A stretch of 64,000 nucleotides of DNA from Owenia fusiformis (lineage: Eukaryota > Annelida > Polychaeta > Sabellida > Oweniidae). Of this stretch, positions 24,801 through 39,800 are shown in pieces. Both the position numbers and the translations under genes were made by a program. Under the pieces are notes generated by a model. That model saw only the letters and a program-made list of their open reading frames with translations. It did no database searches and was not told the origin of the DNA. Where the stretch lies: NCBI GenBank assembly GCA_903813345.2, contig CAIIXF020000008.1, positions 22,178,822 to 22,242,821 on the forward strand, in the 5' to 3' direction. Position 1 is the stretch's first letter. Each line of letters begins with the position of its first letter.

Positions 24801-27800
24801 CTTTTTATTTCAATGGCCCATCTCTGCAAAAACATGTTCGGTTTTAAAGTGGACATATTGAGTTACCAATACGATGGTATAAGGTACTAGAATTGTCCAT
24901 TTGCTGTGATTTCTATTTGATACCTTAACCATGACAGGTCAATTTATGAAGCCATACATCTATCATTGTCCTGCTGTGTGTCACAGGAATGCAGTTATGC
25001 CCTTGCTGTCCGTCATCTGCCCTTACATGCTACAAAGACTTAATGATAGGTGGGCAGTCATGTCAGACCAAATGGAGCGTGGGTAAGTGTCCTATATTAT
25101 TATTAGCTCACATGGTGAGCTTTTGCAATGGCTCACTTGTCCGTCTGTCTGTCCGTCCATCTGTCTGTCCGTCTGTCTGTCCGTCCGTCAACAATAGTGG
25201 CACGTTTTAAAACCTCTGTCGATAGGATTCCTGTTTTAAATTATTTCTGTTCAACATCAATACAGAAAACTCCCCTATGACTCCTGGTTCAAAAGCTTGC
25301 CTATTTTCAAAATGGCCGCCATTTTTGTCTCGCGAAATTCACTTTTGACCCATTTCCTAGCTTTACAAATAATTTCAGGTGTCCTACATTGTAAAAATCT
25401 GTGTCAATGTAAAGAGTAGATATATGAAATAATTTTGTTACAAAAAATCAGCGAAAAATTATATCTATTTTTTTTTTTTTTCAGCCATTTTAGTTAACAT
25501 TGATTTGTTCATCTGACTTGTGAAATCCACTTTTCCATCAACAACAGTGGCACGTTTTAAAACCTCTGTCGATAGGATTCCTGTTTTAAGTTATTTCTGT
25601 TCAACATCAATACAGAAAACTCCCCTATGACTCCTGGCTCAAAAGCTCGCCTATTTTCAAAATGGCCACCATTTTTGTCTCGCGAAATTCACTTTTGACC
25701 TATTTCCTAGCTTTACAAATAATTTCAAGTGTCCTACATTGTAAAAATCCATGTCAATGTAAAGAGTAGATGTATGAAATAATTTTGTTACGAAAAATCA
25801 GCAAAAAATTATATCCATTTTTTTTATTTTCAGCCATTTTAGTTAACATACGTCTGTCTGTCCGTCAACAATAGTGGCACGTTTTTAAACCTCTGTCGAT
25901 AGGATTCCTGTTTTAAGTTATTTCTGTTCAACATCAATACAGAAAACTCCCCTATGACTCCTGGTTCAAAAGCTCGCCTATTTTCAAAATGGCCGCCATT
26001 TTTGTCTCGCGAAATTCACTTTTGACTGGCACGTTTTAAAACCTCTGTCGATAGGATTCCTGTTTTAAGTTATTTCTGTTCAACATCAATACAGAAAACT
26101 CCCCTATGACTCCTGGTTCAAAAGCTTGCCTATTTTCAAAATGGCCGCCATTTTTGTCTCGCGAAATTCACTTTTGACCCATTTCCTAGCTTTACAAATA
26201 ATTTCAGGTGTCCTACATTGTAAAAATCTGTGTCAATGTAAAGAGTAGATATATGAAATAATTTTGTTACAAAAAATCAGCGAAAAATTATATCTATTTT
26301 TTTATTTTCAGCCATTTTATTTAACATTGATTTGTCCATCTGACTTGTGAAATCCATTTTCCGTCAACAACAGTGGCACGTTTTAAAACCTCTGTCGATA
26401 GGATTCCTGTTTTAAGTTATTTCTGTTCAACATCAATACAGAAAACTCCCCTATGACTCCTGGCTCAAAAGCTCGCCTATTTTCAAAATGGCCGCCATTT
26501 TTGTCTCGCGAAATTCACTTTTGACCTATTTCCTAGCTTTACAAATAATTTCAAGTGTCCTACATTGTAAAAATCCATGTCAATGTAAAGAGTAGAAGAT
26601 GTATGAAATAATTTTGTTACGAAAAATCAGCAAAAAATTATATCCATTTTTTTTATTTTCAGCCATTTTAGTTAACATTGATTTGTCCATCTGTCTCGCA
26701 AAATCCACTTTTGGACCATTTGCCTTAAACCCTCTGTCGATAGGATTCCTGTTTTAAGTTAATTTTGTTCAACATCAATACAAAAAACTCTCCTATGACT
26801 CTTGGTTCAAAAGCTCGCCTATTTTCAAAATGGGCACCATTCTTGTCTCGCGAAATTCACTTTTGGCCCATTTCCTAGCTTTACAAATAATTTCAGCTGT
26901 CCTGCATTGTAAAAAGCCATGTCACTGTAAAGAGAAGTTGTATGAAATAATTTTGTTACAAAAAGTCGGCAAAATATTATATCAGTTTTTTTATTTTCAG
27001 CCATTTTAGTTAACATTGATTCGTCCATCTGTCTCTCAGTCAGTCCAAAAAAGTGGCAAGTTTTAAACCTTTGTCAACACTTTTTAAATCCTCTGTAGAT
27101 AGGATTCCCGATTTAAAATAATTTTGTTCAACATCAATAAAGAAAAAAAACCTGTGACTCCTGCTTCAAAATCTCGCCTAATTTCAAAATGGCCACCATT
27201 TTTGTCTCGGGAAATTCACTTTTGGCCCATTTCCTAGCTTTACAAATAAGTTCAGGTGTCCTGCATTGTAAAAAGCCATGTCTTTGTAAAGAGTAGTTGT
27301 ATGAAATAATTTTGTCACAAAAAATCTGCAAAAAATTATACCCGTCTTTTTTATTTTCACCTTTGAGCAACACCATGTTAGCCCAGTACCCACGGTACTA
27401 ATTTTTATCAGTTGCCTGCCTCTTGAGAAATGATAAGGGTGTCTGCATTAACTGCTGTCAATTTCAGGTAAAAAGTTTAATCTTGGATTGTGGGTATACT
27501 AATCGTGAATACATGTACATCAATTTAAAACACCATTCTCTAAAGACACTAAGTGTATACAAATTAATACCTCATCTTAGATTTCCAAGGTCTGATATTT
27601 TTCAACTGTAACGCAAGTATTTTTACAGCCAGAGAGATATGTCACATGTATTGTGCCAAGTGTCAGTGCCCCATGTCACCAGATTATCCAAAATACTTGC
27701 ATGAATCTCAGAAGTACAATTATGCTGTCCACTGTTTCCAGCTTCATAAGTTAATCTGAAAACATAGGATCAAATCATGAATTTCTATTGATTTGTTCAA

Positions 27801-30800
27801 CTGAAATGGCTTTTGATATGAATGAATATGATATTGTTGGTATAAAACCTATTTTTGATGCAAATGTTTGGAGAGAATGAGAGATTTACTAGAGACACGT
27901 AAAATTGTATATTTTTCTGTTCTGTTTTTACGGCAAAGATTCTAGTATAAGCACCATGCGTTTATTAGTGAACATAGGAATTATTAAGAAAACCTCTTTT
28001 GATAACATCGTTTTTGAAATGTAGGCTGTTATTGCAAAGAGCTAATTAAAGTTATAAAAATAGTCTTTGAAATGTAGGCTGTTATTGCAAAGAGCTAATT
28101 AAAGTTATAAAAATAGTCATTTTGAAATTATTTGCCACATAAATATACCATAATCAACAAAATTAGTGTCCCTTCCCCTATAACTGTCTAACAAAATCTA
28201 CAAATATCAATGAACTCAGAGAAATGACAAAAGAATGAAGAAATTGTGTGAAAAACATTTAAATCAAGTGGGCGATAAAAGAGCATTATGTCATTATTAC
28301 TTAGTCTAGAACCTTCATCGATTATCCTCTGTATTAACTTCATTTCTAAGTAAGAGTCACTGTGACATCCATTATTTACCCAAAGGGTTCTCACAAAGGT
28401 TATACTGCCTTGTGCTCCATTGTTTTCATTTTGACCATCCTAGTACCAGGCATATGATATGTTACTATATAACGACCAAGTTGAATAACAATATATTCCT
28501 GGAACATGACCAAAAAGCAAAATCTTAAAGATGTTTTGACTTTATGAGTGACCCACTCATTGTTACCAAATACATTGAAATTATTTGAAAAATTGAGATG
28601 ATGAATTTAAAGATGCATGAATATATTCAATCGAAGGGTTTTTCTAGAGTTCATCTTAAACAATTTGACAGTTGTAGTAGCAATATAAAAACAAGAGAAC
28701 ACTTGAATATATATTCAATCGCCAGGTCTAAGGGTTTTTATAACAATCAAGATGGAATTGTAGGGAAAACATGAGATTACATGTTAGTTGACACATTGAA
28801 TGCCCATTCTGCAAACAATTTAATCAAATTAGATATTTTCAGAAAAAATAGATTAAAGTCAAAGGGTTTTTATAACACTCCTATAATTTCTTGACACCCA
28901 GTAAGTTGAAGGAGTGCAGGGGTTGCAGGGGTGCAGGGTTTTTATAACATTCCAATATATGTTATTTTGTAAGGAATATTCTACAAATGTTTCAATCATC
29001 TTTCACAGGCAATGTTCCCTGCAGCCCAGAGGCCTTGAGGAATATAGAACTTGAGTGAGATATTTGTTTTATTATTCACTGTTTATATTCCTCACTCTCG
29101 TGATGTTTTTGTTGTCTTTACAGTGTCATCTTAATGGATATTATCAAGAATTCTATTGATAATATAAAATATTAAATAAAGGTTCACTGAGTAAAGTGTC
29201 AGTTGGAGTATATTGTTCAGATCACACTGGATGAACTCACAGCTAGGGAATATGGCTTCTTTTTATTGCCTTGTCACGTGTAGGATACTAGTATAGAACA
29301 ATCAGAAAATGAGGAATATGACAGTGAATTATAATAAAAAATAAGTTTGGGAAGAATGTAGCATAAAGCAGTTAGTTGAATACAAAAGAAGTGACTTTTG
29401 AGATAATGACAGAAGACCTAGAAATGTGATCATCAACTCATTTTCATCGTCAGATATCTCATTTAATTAATTATTCCATTCAGTTAATGTCACCATCTTT
29501 ACTACAGGAAATATGTAAACTATTGAGTTACTTGATACTACAGGTTGCTTCTGTGGAAATATTCCAATCATAATGCCATCCCAGTGAGACTCTCATCCTA
29601 TTTATTGGTATGCACAATGTAGTCCATTGTGTATAGGTAATTTGCAATTATGGTAAAATAATTACACTCATCTCTACATCTACATCTCTAAAGAGATCTA
29701 AAGAGATTTAAGTTATCAACTGGAAACAGTAGGTCTTTCAGAATTGATTGGGCCATCTCATATGGACATAATCAGAATTTAACTTTTTTCAGAAGTCTTA
29801 TTTAATTTTCAATGAACTCACATAAATGTTGCTTTAAATGCATATGAATTACTCATCGTAGATTGAAGTTACATCATTCTCATAATAAAACACTTTGATT
29901 AATTGCTTACATCAACAAATGTACATATACAGGTTGGGCCAAAAAACAATACCCAAGTTTAGGGATGAATATTATACAAATACTGGATGATCAGGAGTTG
30001 GATATGGTCTAGACAAGGTGCATAATACAGGGTGACAAAAAAAACTGGAACCCACTTAAGTCTTAATATCTTCGTCAATTATACATATTGGGCTTAGTTA
30101 TTTGGTACATGTATAGTCAACTGAATGTATGGCAAGATGCTAAAGATTTAGCATTCTTGATCAATTAATCTCTAAATAAGCCACGATTAGATAATGTGCT
30201 CCATATGTGCACCACGATGTTGGATGCAGAGCTGGATTCTTGCAAAATTGTCAATGACCCGACAGCATTCATCTCTGTCTATCTCTCTAATTAGTCTTCC
30301 AATGTTGAGTGTGAGGTCATCAATGGTCTGTGGACTATCTGTATACACATTATCCTTGAGATACCCCAGATAAAAATCTGGGGGGTTCAAATCAGGGGAG
30401 TGGGGGGGAGTCCAGATGTGGCGGGTATGGTGACTGATTAAGCAATCACCAAAGTGAGCCTGAAGCCATCGAATGGATTCATTTGAGGTGTGGGGTGTGG
30501 CACCATCTTGTTGGAACCATTGCTGGTCTTTTCTCAAGTCACGTCGTCTACCCAGCCCTTTCCAAAACTTTCGAATGTTATAGGGATGTAACGTTCTGAG
30601 TTGACTGTTGAGTTGTCTTGAGTTCTGTCAGACCTCTCTCTCCCCAAATAGGTTGGTTTACCATCACTTTTTTTCTTTGTTGGTTTTACAGTTCCTTCTG
30701 AATCAAACTTCTGTACAATCCCAAAGATCTGTGACTTGCAAGGGGTTCTTCTTGCCCTGTGATCTCTCCTATAGGCAGTTTGTGTCTCTTTATAGGATTT

Positions 30801-33800
30801 TGTCTCGATATGCTTTCTCACAATATAAGTCTTTTCTTCTGTCGTCCATGGCATGATTAATATCTGAGCTACAGTACTCATTATGGTGTCATTTTGTCAT
30901 GCATTCAGCAGTCTAGTTTCTACACTGAAGAAATGAAGAATGTAGGTATAATACTTCCCGAGAAATTTGATGATTTATGGGTTCCAGTTTTTTTTGTCAC
31001 CCTGTAATAGTTTTTCAATGATTCAAGTGAAATACAGAAAATATTCTGCCCGAGCAGGTTTGTATTTCACGATGCGCTAGCAGACAAAATCAATGTTTTG
31101 AGATTACATAAAATATGAGTTTTACTGCCTTCAAAGATATAGTAAAGTGACACAAACTATACTATTAGAAGGACCAATTTAGATGCTAACCATCATTCTT
31201 GTAAGAATGTTGCTGAAACTTAATGATACCCACCATATCTAGGTTTCATCATTTTTAGAAGTAAGGTGGGGGGGGGACCAGAGGTCAAACTTATACATCT
31301 TTTATTGACTCTTTAGATGTCATATCATGACATATTAGTCACTAAGGTAGAGCAGTTCTTCCCATTGTCAAGTTGGAGAACTGGTATCTGTATCCTGGCT
31401 AGAACCATAGACAATTCTAGCCAGCGCCAGCCTTAGCAGCACTCTAGTAATCGCCGGTATAGGTCAGCAGTCATAGGTCAAAGACAAATCACAAGAAGTG
31501 CTGTGACCTGGGTTTGAACCCAAGACCTCTACTTTTCAGCTTGAAGCCAGACTTCCTGCTTTTCAGACCAATGCCTTAACCACTAGGCCAACCCGGCTAC
31601 CACAAAGTTATTAAGTTAAGTTTTTAAACAGACACTTTTGATACCTCCCCTTACACACACTCTTCAAATATAAATTTTGAATTAACGAGTTTTGTTAAGC
31701 TTGGTTTATATCACAGAGAACAGTGTCTGTCTTGGCAGAAGCAATTAAATGCTGTTGACAGCTCCAATTAGGCCTAGAGCAATAACTCATCTTATTCTAG
31801 TAGTACCTTGATTCACAGACAGTTTAGCTTTTTCATCTTGGGGAAGATCTCCTCCAGCTAGAGGGAATCGGGGACCTGGATTTTGGGGACAACTATCTAT
31901 ATTTTTACCTCCACAGGCTTATATACAAAAGATTAAGGTTTATACTTTGTTGCGTAATCATGCTTTTGCATGTTCATTGCACAACATTATAATTTATCAA
32001 ATGATTATGTAATTGTTTTTTTTAGATACGATTACTGAAGCTCCTTCCTTATAGATAGCCCCATGCCAAACATGTACTATATTCTCTGTAATTAGCACCC
32101 ACTCTCTAATAAGTACCCACCCAGCTTCACAAAGTTCAAGGGATTTCTTCAATTACTGTTAATATTGTCTAGCTAGATTCTTGCAAGATCCTTGCTTTAT
32201 TTTAGCGATCTTAACCGTAATATCTCCAATAACAATACATATCATTATTGTAAAAATATGCTGTTACTTTGTTTTGATGTTGCAAACAAGACGTACATAC
32301 TTCTGTCCAGTCGATAAATCAAATACTGTTGGCCTGATTTTTTTTTTACACATGTGCTGAAGTTCTGATTGAAAGCCGATTTTCAAAATGACCACTCGTT
32401 TAAAAATGGAAGCTATTTTAGTGTTGATTTTACAACAATTAGGTACTGTACATAAAACTGTAATAGCAATATGTTTTAAATGTAAAAAAAGTTATATATA
32501 GGACATTAATAAAGCTAGAAATGTCGATATTTAAGAAATACATGGTAGCCATTTGAAAATGGCCACCATTTATATGTATGTTTTGTTGAAATGTGCCTAC
32601 TTAGAAGCATATTACACATTCTCATGACAATTTGGCTAGTGAGCAATCATTTTGAAAATTGTGGCCATTTTTATATTTGTTATTTTTGGTATAACTGAAA
32701 ACGTAGTCGAAGGATTTTGAAAAAATGGCAGCCATGGCTGTTTGATGAGACTTGCCATACTTTGGCGTTGCTGTTATCTAGTTATATAATGGAATTTCAA
32801 CATGCATAAGAAATGATCTGATATTAGATTCATCCCATCATTATGATAGAATGGAACTGTCACGCTTTCGTATACAAATAAAAACTATATGATATGCCAG
32901 GTATGTAAGATATATCAAAAACAAAAATGTTTTAACAACACTATTTTATAGGGACCAATGGAAAAGATTGATTATGGATAATTATATTATAGGGTGGTCA
33001 AAAAAAGTGAACCCCTGCAACAGGCTATGTTTTCCTTAATACTTGCATTAAATGCCTCATATTATCACATGTTGTAGAGAAAGGTCTAAAATTTTTGTTG
33101 ATGCCATTATTAGTCTTAAATTTTCAAGAAATTACAAGACTTAAAAGAACATGCCTGAAAATTAGATTATGTAAAATTTTAGTATGTTTTAGTGTTAGTA
33201 TTACGCCATAATGTGCGTGATTCAAAACCAAACAAAGGCAGAAAATAATAGCTCTTTAAGACTGCAGCTAAAAAAATTGTGAAGGGAAGGGTGTTGATGG
33301 GTTGAAGAATCGCGGATGTTGAAAATCACATTTTATCCATTTTCAGTAATATTTGGTTAGGGCTTATAATTTCTGCAAATTTCAAGACTAAGAAAAATGT
33401 ATGGTACCAACAAAAATTTTAGACCTTCCTCTACAACATGGGAAAATCTGAAAGGATTCCTGAAAGTAATAAGGGAAATATGGCCCGTTGCAGGGGTTCA
33501 CTTTTTTTGGACCACCCTGTATATTTTGATAGTTAACCCTTTGAGTGCCATTGGGCCGATTCGGCCGATGGGAAAATGTATGTCGCTAAAGTGCCAAGAT
33601 CGGCCCAAAATCGGCCCAAAATAACGCGTTTATATACACAGGGAAATATGTCATCAACTGAGAATGAATAATCTATTCTTATTTATTTATGTTTGTTTAG
33701 GTCGGTCTAAATAAATCGACCCGGTCTCAGTTTGATTTAAGTTGATTTAACAGACGCTGGGTATCTTACAACATCGTATAGTAAACGCGTTTCAACAAAG

Positions 33801-36800
33801 TTGGCAAAGTTTAATGGAATATCGGCCCGAATATAGTAGATTCAATAATGTCCCTATGAATGGTGAATAATATTACTGGTCAAGTAATTAAAGAAATGTG
33901 TTGCAAACTAACTGAGGTAACTTTTTATTATGCTATGAACGCACGTGATTTTCGTATTTTTGCAACGCTGATGTTTGTTAGATTGTATCTGTTAACGTGA
34001 TTTAGTGTGCAAATGAAGTAAATACTTCAAATTCGTGTATTGGAAATAAGATATACATGAATATGAATGAAACGTAATGTTTGTTTTTTCATTATAAATA
34101 ATTCGACCTGATCTATGCCTCATATACAGTTTACAATTAGTTATATTTCACGAACGCTGGGCATCTTACAATATCGAAAAATTAATGCTTATTAACAAGC
34201 TGGCATTCAAGGATTTCGTTAATATTGGCCCAAAATGTTGTCCCTATAAACGTTGATTTGTAAGTAACTCGTCGCAAATATACCAAACTCACTTATTTGT
34301 AAATGAGTGTATTCTTTATTATACTTTGAACGCATATGATTTTCAGCATTTTAGAACGCTTACTGTTGTCTTGAAATTGTTGCGTACTATTAACATTTTT
34401 GAAACATGAAATTAACTGTAAGAATGTAAAACATGTATTTATCAATATAATCCATGTGAATATACAGAAAAGACATTACACATTATGTATAAACTGAAAA
34501 TAAAAATGAAATACTTTTGGATGTGGAAATGTGAACTGATCATTGATTAAGAGCGTCCGTTTTCGTGTTTGTACGATGGACGCTGCGGTAGCTAAGTAGG
34601 CCTACATTATGCCTTATTAAACAAATCAAACATTAAATGAGTTAACAATTTTCTTAGTTTATCTGATTTTTAACGTCCATGAACATTAAAAAAAAGGCGA
34701 TACATTATGTATATTTCTTTGGGTAAATAATTTGTTCCTTCGTGAGTATAGCAAGCAATATACGTATACGTTTAGGGGATCTGGATTTACAGACAATATT
34801 GTCACAGAATATGCAAACGCTGAGATGATTAAAAGCACTAATAACTAGACTTGGGAAATTGAACGAAGTTCAATTTCAGACTCCAGATCCAGACTTTTTT
34901 AAGCCCAGTCATCTAAAATAAGCCGAGTCATCCAGAATAAGCTGAGTCATCCAGAATAAGATGGATGGATAAAACAGGAAGGTAGGATAGGATAGAATGG
35001 GAAGGAACGATAGGATAGAATAAGAAAGAAGGATGGGGTAGAACAGAATAGGAAGAAAGGATATGATAGGAGAGGATAGGAAGGAAAAGATACGAAGGAA
35101 AGATAGGATAGGATAGGATCAGATAGGAAGGATGGATGAATTTTTCAATATTTTCTTCTCTACTCTTGACTTTCTATCAGGATACCATCAGATCGATTTT
35201 CCGAAATTTCGAAACGCCATAACTTCCGAACCGGAAGTCGGATCTAAATTTGATTTAAAGATTCGGATTCCTGACAAAATTCTACCCCTAATTCATAACT
35301 CATACATTAAATTTGGCAAATTTTTATTTTGACCTACTTTTTGGACACGCCATAACTTCAGAACCGGAAGTCGGATCGAAATTTGGTTTGCAGATTCGGA
35401 TTTCTGAGAAAATTCTATTCTTAATTCATAACTCAAACGTTAAATTAGGAGAACTTTTTATTTTGACCTACTTTTCGGACACCATATCTCAAAAGTGGGT
35501 CAAAATACTTTCTGACGGCAAAAGGCTAACACTATTAGCACACTCTTGGCTACATGTATACACAATTTCGAAGAATATAATTAAAGTGTAGTGTCAGAAT
35601 CGCAAAAATAAGAAAAAACTTTGAATTTGACCTAGATTTTGACCTAGGCATTTTGGTGTCCAAATTTTAAGGCTAGATGGCTTTTGAGGTCCCATTCTTT
35701 TAAAAGCTTTCATTATATTTAGCTGAACTTAGTCTATATTTCGCATTTTTCACTTCAAAAAAATCTTTTTTCCCATTGACTTAACATGGGCTCAAAATTT
35801 AGCGATTTTTGAGTTTTCAAAACGCCATAACTTCAAAACCGGAAGTCTGATCTAAATTTCGTTTTCAGATTCGGAATCCTGAGAAAATTTCCTATAAAAG
35901 TAATATCCTTGACATTCGATTCGGAGAACTTTTTTTTTGTCCTCGTTTTCGGACACTGATATCTCGAAATCGGTTTGAGATATCAAAAAACTAAATCGAC
36001 CATTGATTTCTTACTTTTTTATAAGGAACACAATGAAAAAAACCCGGATCGAAAATATTGAAGGACAACCGAGAAAATCGAAAAAAGTGACAAAGTACTG
36101 GATTTGACCTAGTTCTTGACCTTTGACCTAGATAAAAATTTGACCCAATTTCCGAGAAACTAGATCTAGGACCTAAATGGACCATATATAAGACTTGACT
36201 CAATATCTTCTAGTTAACGAGAAAACTGGGAAAGAATAATAAGAAAAAGAATAATAAAGAATACTGACGAAAACAATAGACTCCAGATTTACATCTGGAG
36301 TCTAATAATAGGATTTGGCCATACGCGTATAGAGGGAAATGGCTCTAGGGACGCTTTGAGGGCCTATAATGGTCGATTAAAGGACAGGGAATCTAGGGAG
36401 GTAGTTGGGGAGAATGTCTGGCTCGTGCTTCGCGGATCCGTCGAGGTCAAAAAATAGTCCTTCAAAAAATAGGCCTTCCAGACGTCTATATAGAGCTTTC
36501 GACGTAGATTCGAGCAGCGTACGCGTCGTTCTACATTCCGCAATCGTTAGTTTGAGGAAGGGAATCGTTGTTTACGAAATGCTCTAGTCATCGTTCGGGC
36601 CTATTTTCTTTCAAATGTCTGTTGTTCGCAGAGATACGTATACCAAGTGTATTCGTGCCATCTAGATATACGGCAACGGTGGCCCGTACGCGAACTTCAA
36701 ACGCGTATATCTCGATAACTAATGGTCGGATTTCAATTTGGTTCACTGTTTTTTTAATGCTCGGAAAACTGTCTTTCCGACCAGCTAGTTTTCCTCCGAT

Positions 36801-39800
36801 TCTGACTTCTTAAGGAGGCTCGAGAGGCCGAAATAGCGGAAATGCAGATTTCGACCTAGATTTCGACCTTTGACCCAGATAAGGATTTGACCTAATTTCC
36901 GAGCAACTACGCCTAGCCCCCTAACAACGTGCATGAGTAGATTTATCCAAATATCTCTCGTTGATGAGAACGTGTGGTTAGAAAGATTTTTGCTTTTGCA
37001 CATACAAAAGCAAAAATCACTAGATTTTGGAAATTGAACGAGTTCAATTTCAGACTCCAGATCTAGACTTTTTTTAGCCGAGTCATCCAGAATAAACCAA
37101 GTCATCCAAAATAAGCTAAGTCATTAAGAAAAAGAAGGATGGATGGATGGATAAAAAAGGAAGGATAGGATAGAATAGGAAGGAACGATAGGATAGAATA
37201 GGAAAGAAGGATAGAATAGAATAGGAAGAAGGGATAGAATAGGAAGGAGAGGATACGAAGCAAGGGTAGATAGGAAGGATAGGATAGGAACAGAAAGGAA
37301 GGATGGATGTATTTTCAATATTTTCTTCTCTATTCTTGACTTTCTATCAGGATACCATCAGATCGATTTTTCTTGAAATTTCAAAACGCCATAACCTCCG
37401 AACCGGAAGTCGGATCGAAATTTGATTTGCAGATTCGGATTCCTGACAAAATTCTACCTCTAATTCATAACTCAAACATTAAATTTGGCGAATTTTTATT
37501 TTGACCCACTTTTCGGACACGCCATAACTTCGGAACCGGAAGTCGGATTGAAATTTAGTTTGCAGATTCGGATTTCTGAGAAAATTTTATTCTTAATTCA
37601 TAACTCAAACGTTAAATTTGGAGAACTTTTTATTTTGACCTACTTTTCGGATACCATATCTCAAAAGTGGGTCAAAATACTTTCTGACGGCAAAAGGCTA
37701 ACGCTATTAGCACACTCTTGGCTACATGTATACACAATTTTGAGGAATATAATTAAAGTGTAGTGTCAGAATCGCAAAAATAAGGATAAACTATGAATTT
37801 GACCTAGATTTTGACCTAGGGATTTTGGTGTCCAAATTTTGAAGTTAGGTAGCCTTTGAGGTTCCTTTCTTTCATAGGCTTTCATTATTTTAAGCTGTAC
37901 ATAGTCTATATCTCGTATTTTACACTTCAAAAAAAATCTTTTTTCCCATTGACATAACACGGGGCACCAAATTTAGCGATTTTTGAGCTTTCAAAATGAC
38001 ATTACTTCCGAACCGGAAGTCGGATCGAAATTTGGTTTGCAGATTAGGATTCCTGGGAAAATTCCATACTTAGTTCATAACTCACACATTAAATTTGGAG
38101 AATTTTTTATTTTGACCTACTTTTCGGACACCATATCTCAAAAGTGGGTCAAAATACTTTCTGACGGCAAAAGGCTCACACTATAAGCATACTCTTGGCT
38201 ACATGTATACAAAATTTCGAAGAATATAATTAATCTGTAGTGTCAGAATTGCAAAAATAAGGAAAAACTTTGAATTTGACCTAGATTTTGACCTAGGCAT
38301 TTTGGTGTCCAAATTTTAAAGCTAGATGGCTTTTGAGGTCCCATTCTTTTAAAAGCTTTCATTATATTTAGCTGAACTCAGTCTATATTTCGTATTTTTC
38401 ACTTCAATAAAATCTTTTTTCCCATTGACTTAACATGGGCTCCAAATTTAGCGATTTTTGAGCTTTCAAAACGCCATAACTTCAGAACCGGAAGTCTGAT
38501 CCAAATTTCATTTTCAGATTCGGAATCCTGATAAAATTTCCTATAAGACTAATATCCTGGACATTTAATTCGGAGAACTTTTTTTTGGACCTCGTTTTCG
38601 GACACTGATATCTCGAAATCGGTTTGAGATATCAAAAAACTAAATCGATCCTAGATTTTCTACTTTTTTATAAGGAACTCAATGAAAAAAACCCGGATCG
38701 AAAATATTGAAGTACGACCGAGAAAATCGCAAAAAGTGACAAAGTACTGGATTTGACCTAGTTCTCGATCTTTGACCTAGATAAAAATTTGATCCAATTT
38801 CCGAGGAACTAGATTCTGAACCTAAATTGACCAAATGATTGTCTTAACTAAAGATTTTACAGTTATTGAGAAAACTTGCTTAGAATAATAATAATAAGAA
38901 AAAGAATAATAAGAAAACTGACGAAAACAATAGACTCCAGATTTCATCTGGAGTCTAATAAACAGTGTTTGAATGATCATAAATATAAAGAATCCACTAT
39001 TTAGTTTTGTGTTTATTTAATACAATTAACCTGTTTTACCCTACCAGTGAAGACGATGGGCTCAATTGCAGTATCATATTGCAGTAAGTTTAATTTTAAA
39101 GAATTTTACATAAATAATTTTTAAAAAAATAAAAAATAAAGGGTTTAAATTTAATGATACGAAATATTTTGTCCTAGATATCGTTTATTTCTACTCCAGG
39201 GCACAAGGGCCGATTACAGCCTATTTTCCCTGAAATTGTGAATTGCAACAATATACAGTACCTCCCTTGTACATAATTTCGGCAATGATAAATATAGAGA
39301 TGGCATCAATTTTTTTAATTCATATTAGAAGAACATATATAAAATAACAATTTACTCGCGTGCATTTAAATTCTACCGTATGCAATAGAAGATCTGGCGT
39401 TTCTAGATAGCTTTGAAATCTCGTTAACTCTCGTTTTTTCATGTCGAGATTTTAAGAGATTTGCACTTTTTATCTCTATTATCTCTATTTTTGATAGCAT
39501 ATTTGAATTCAGTGACAAGTTTTCTCCAATAATAGCTTTGATTTATACAGTTGTGTCATTTAAATCATTTTCCATGACATTTGAAAAAACTATGCTAAAA
39601 CAATGCTAAAATTCATTCAAACCTTGGCTAATTTGTATGACAACCAACATTTCATGTTTAATCACAATATGTACATTGACAGGGTCATCCAATAGTATGT
39701 CATTCGAGTTTCAGACAGATTCAACCAACACTTTTTGATAAATAATGAAATTTAGTGACTATTGCACGTTTCTAGCACTGAAGTGAATGGAGGTCTGGCC

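Noticed and set aside
31509-31603. Possible tRNA gene
   Set aside because: Box A to box B spacing is too long and the acceptor stem does not close; it continues into a SINE body.
34970-35140. GGATAG purine tract as telomere-like repeat
   Set aside because: Irregular GGATAGGA/GGAAGGA units inside a dispersed element copied at 37130-37310; not a telomeric hexamer.
36405-36813. GC-richer open frames between the family C copies
   Set aside because: Words shared with family C and no coding similarity; treated as element sequence.
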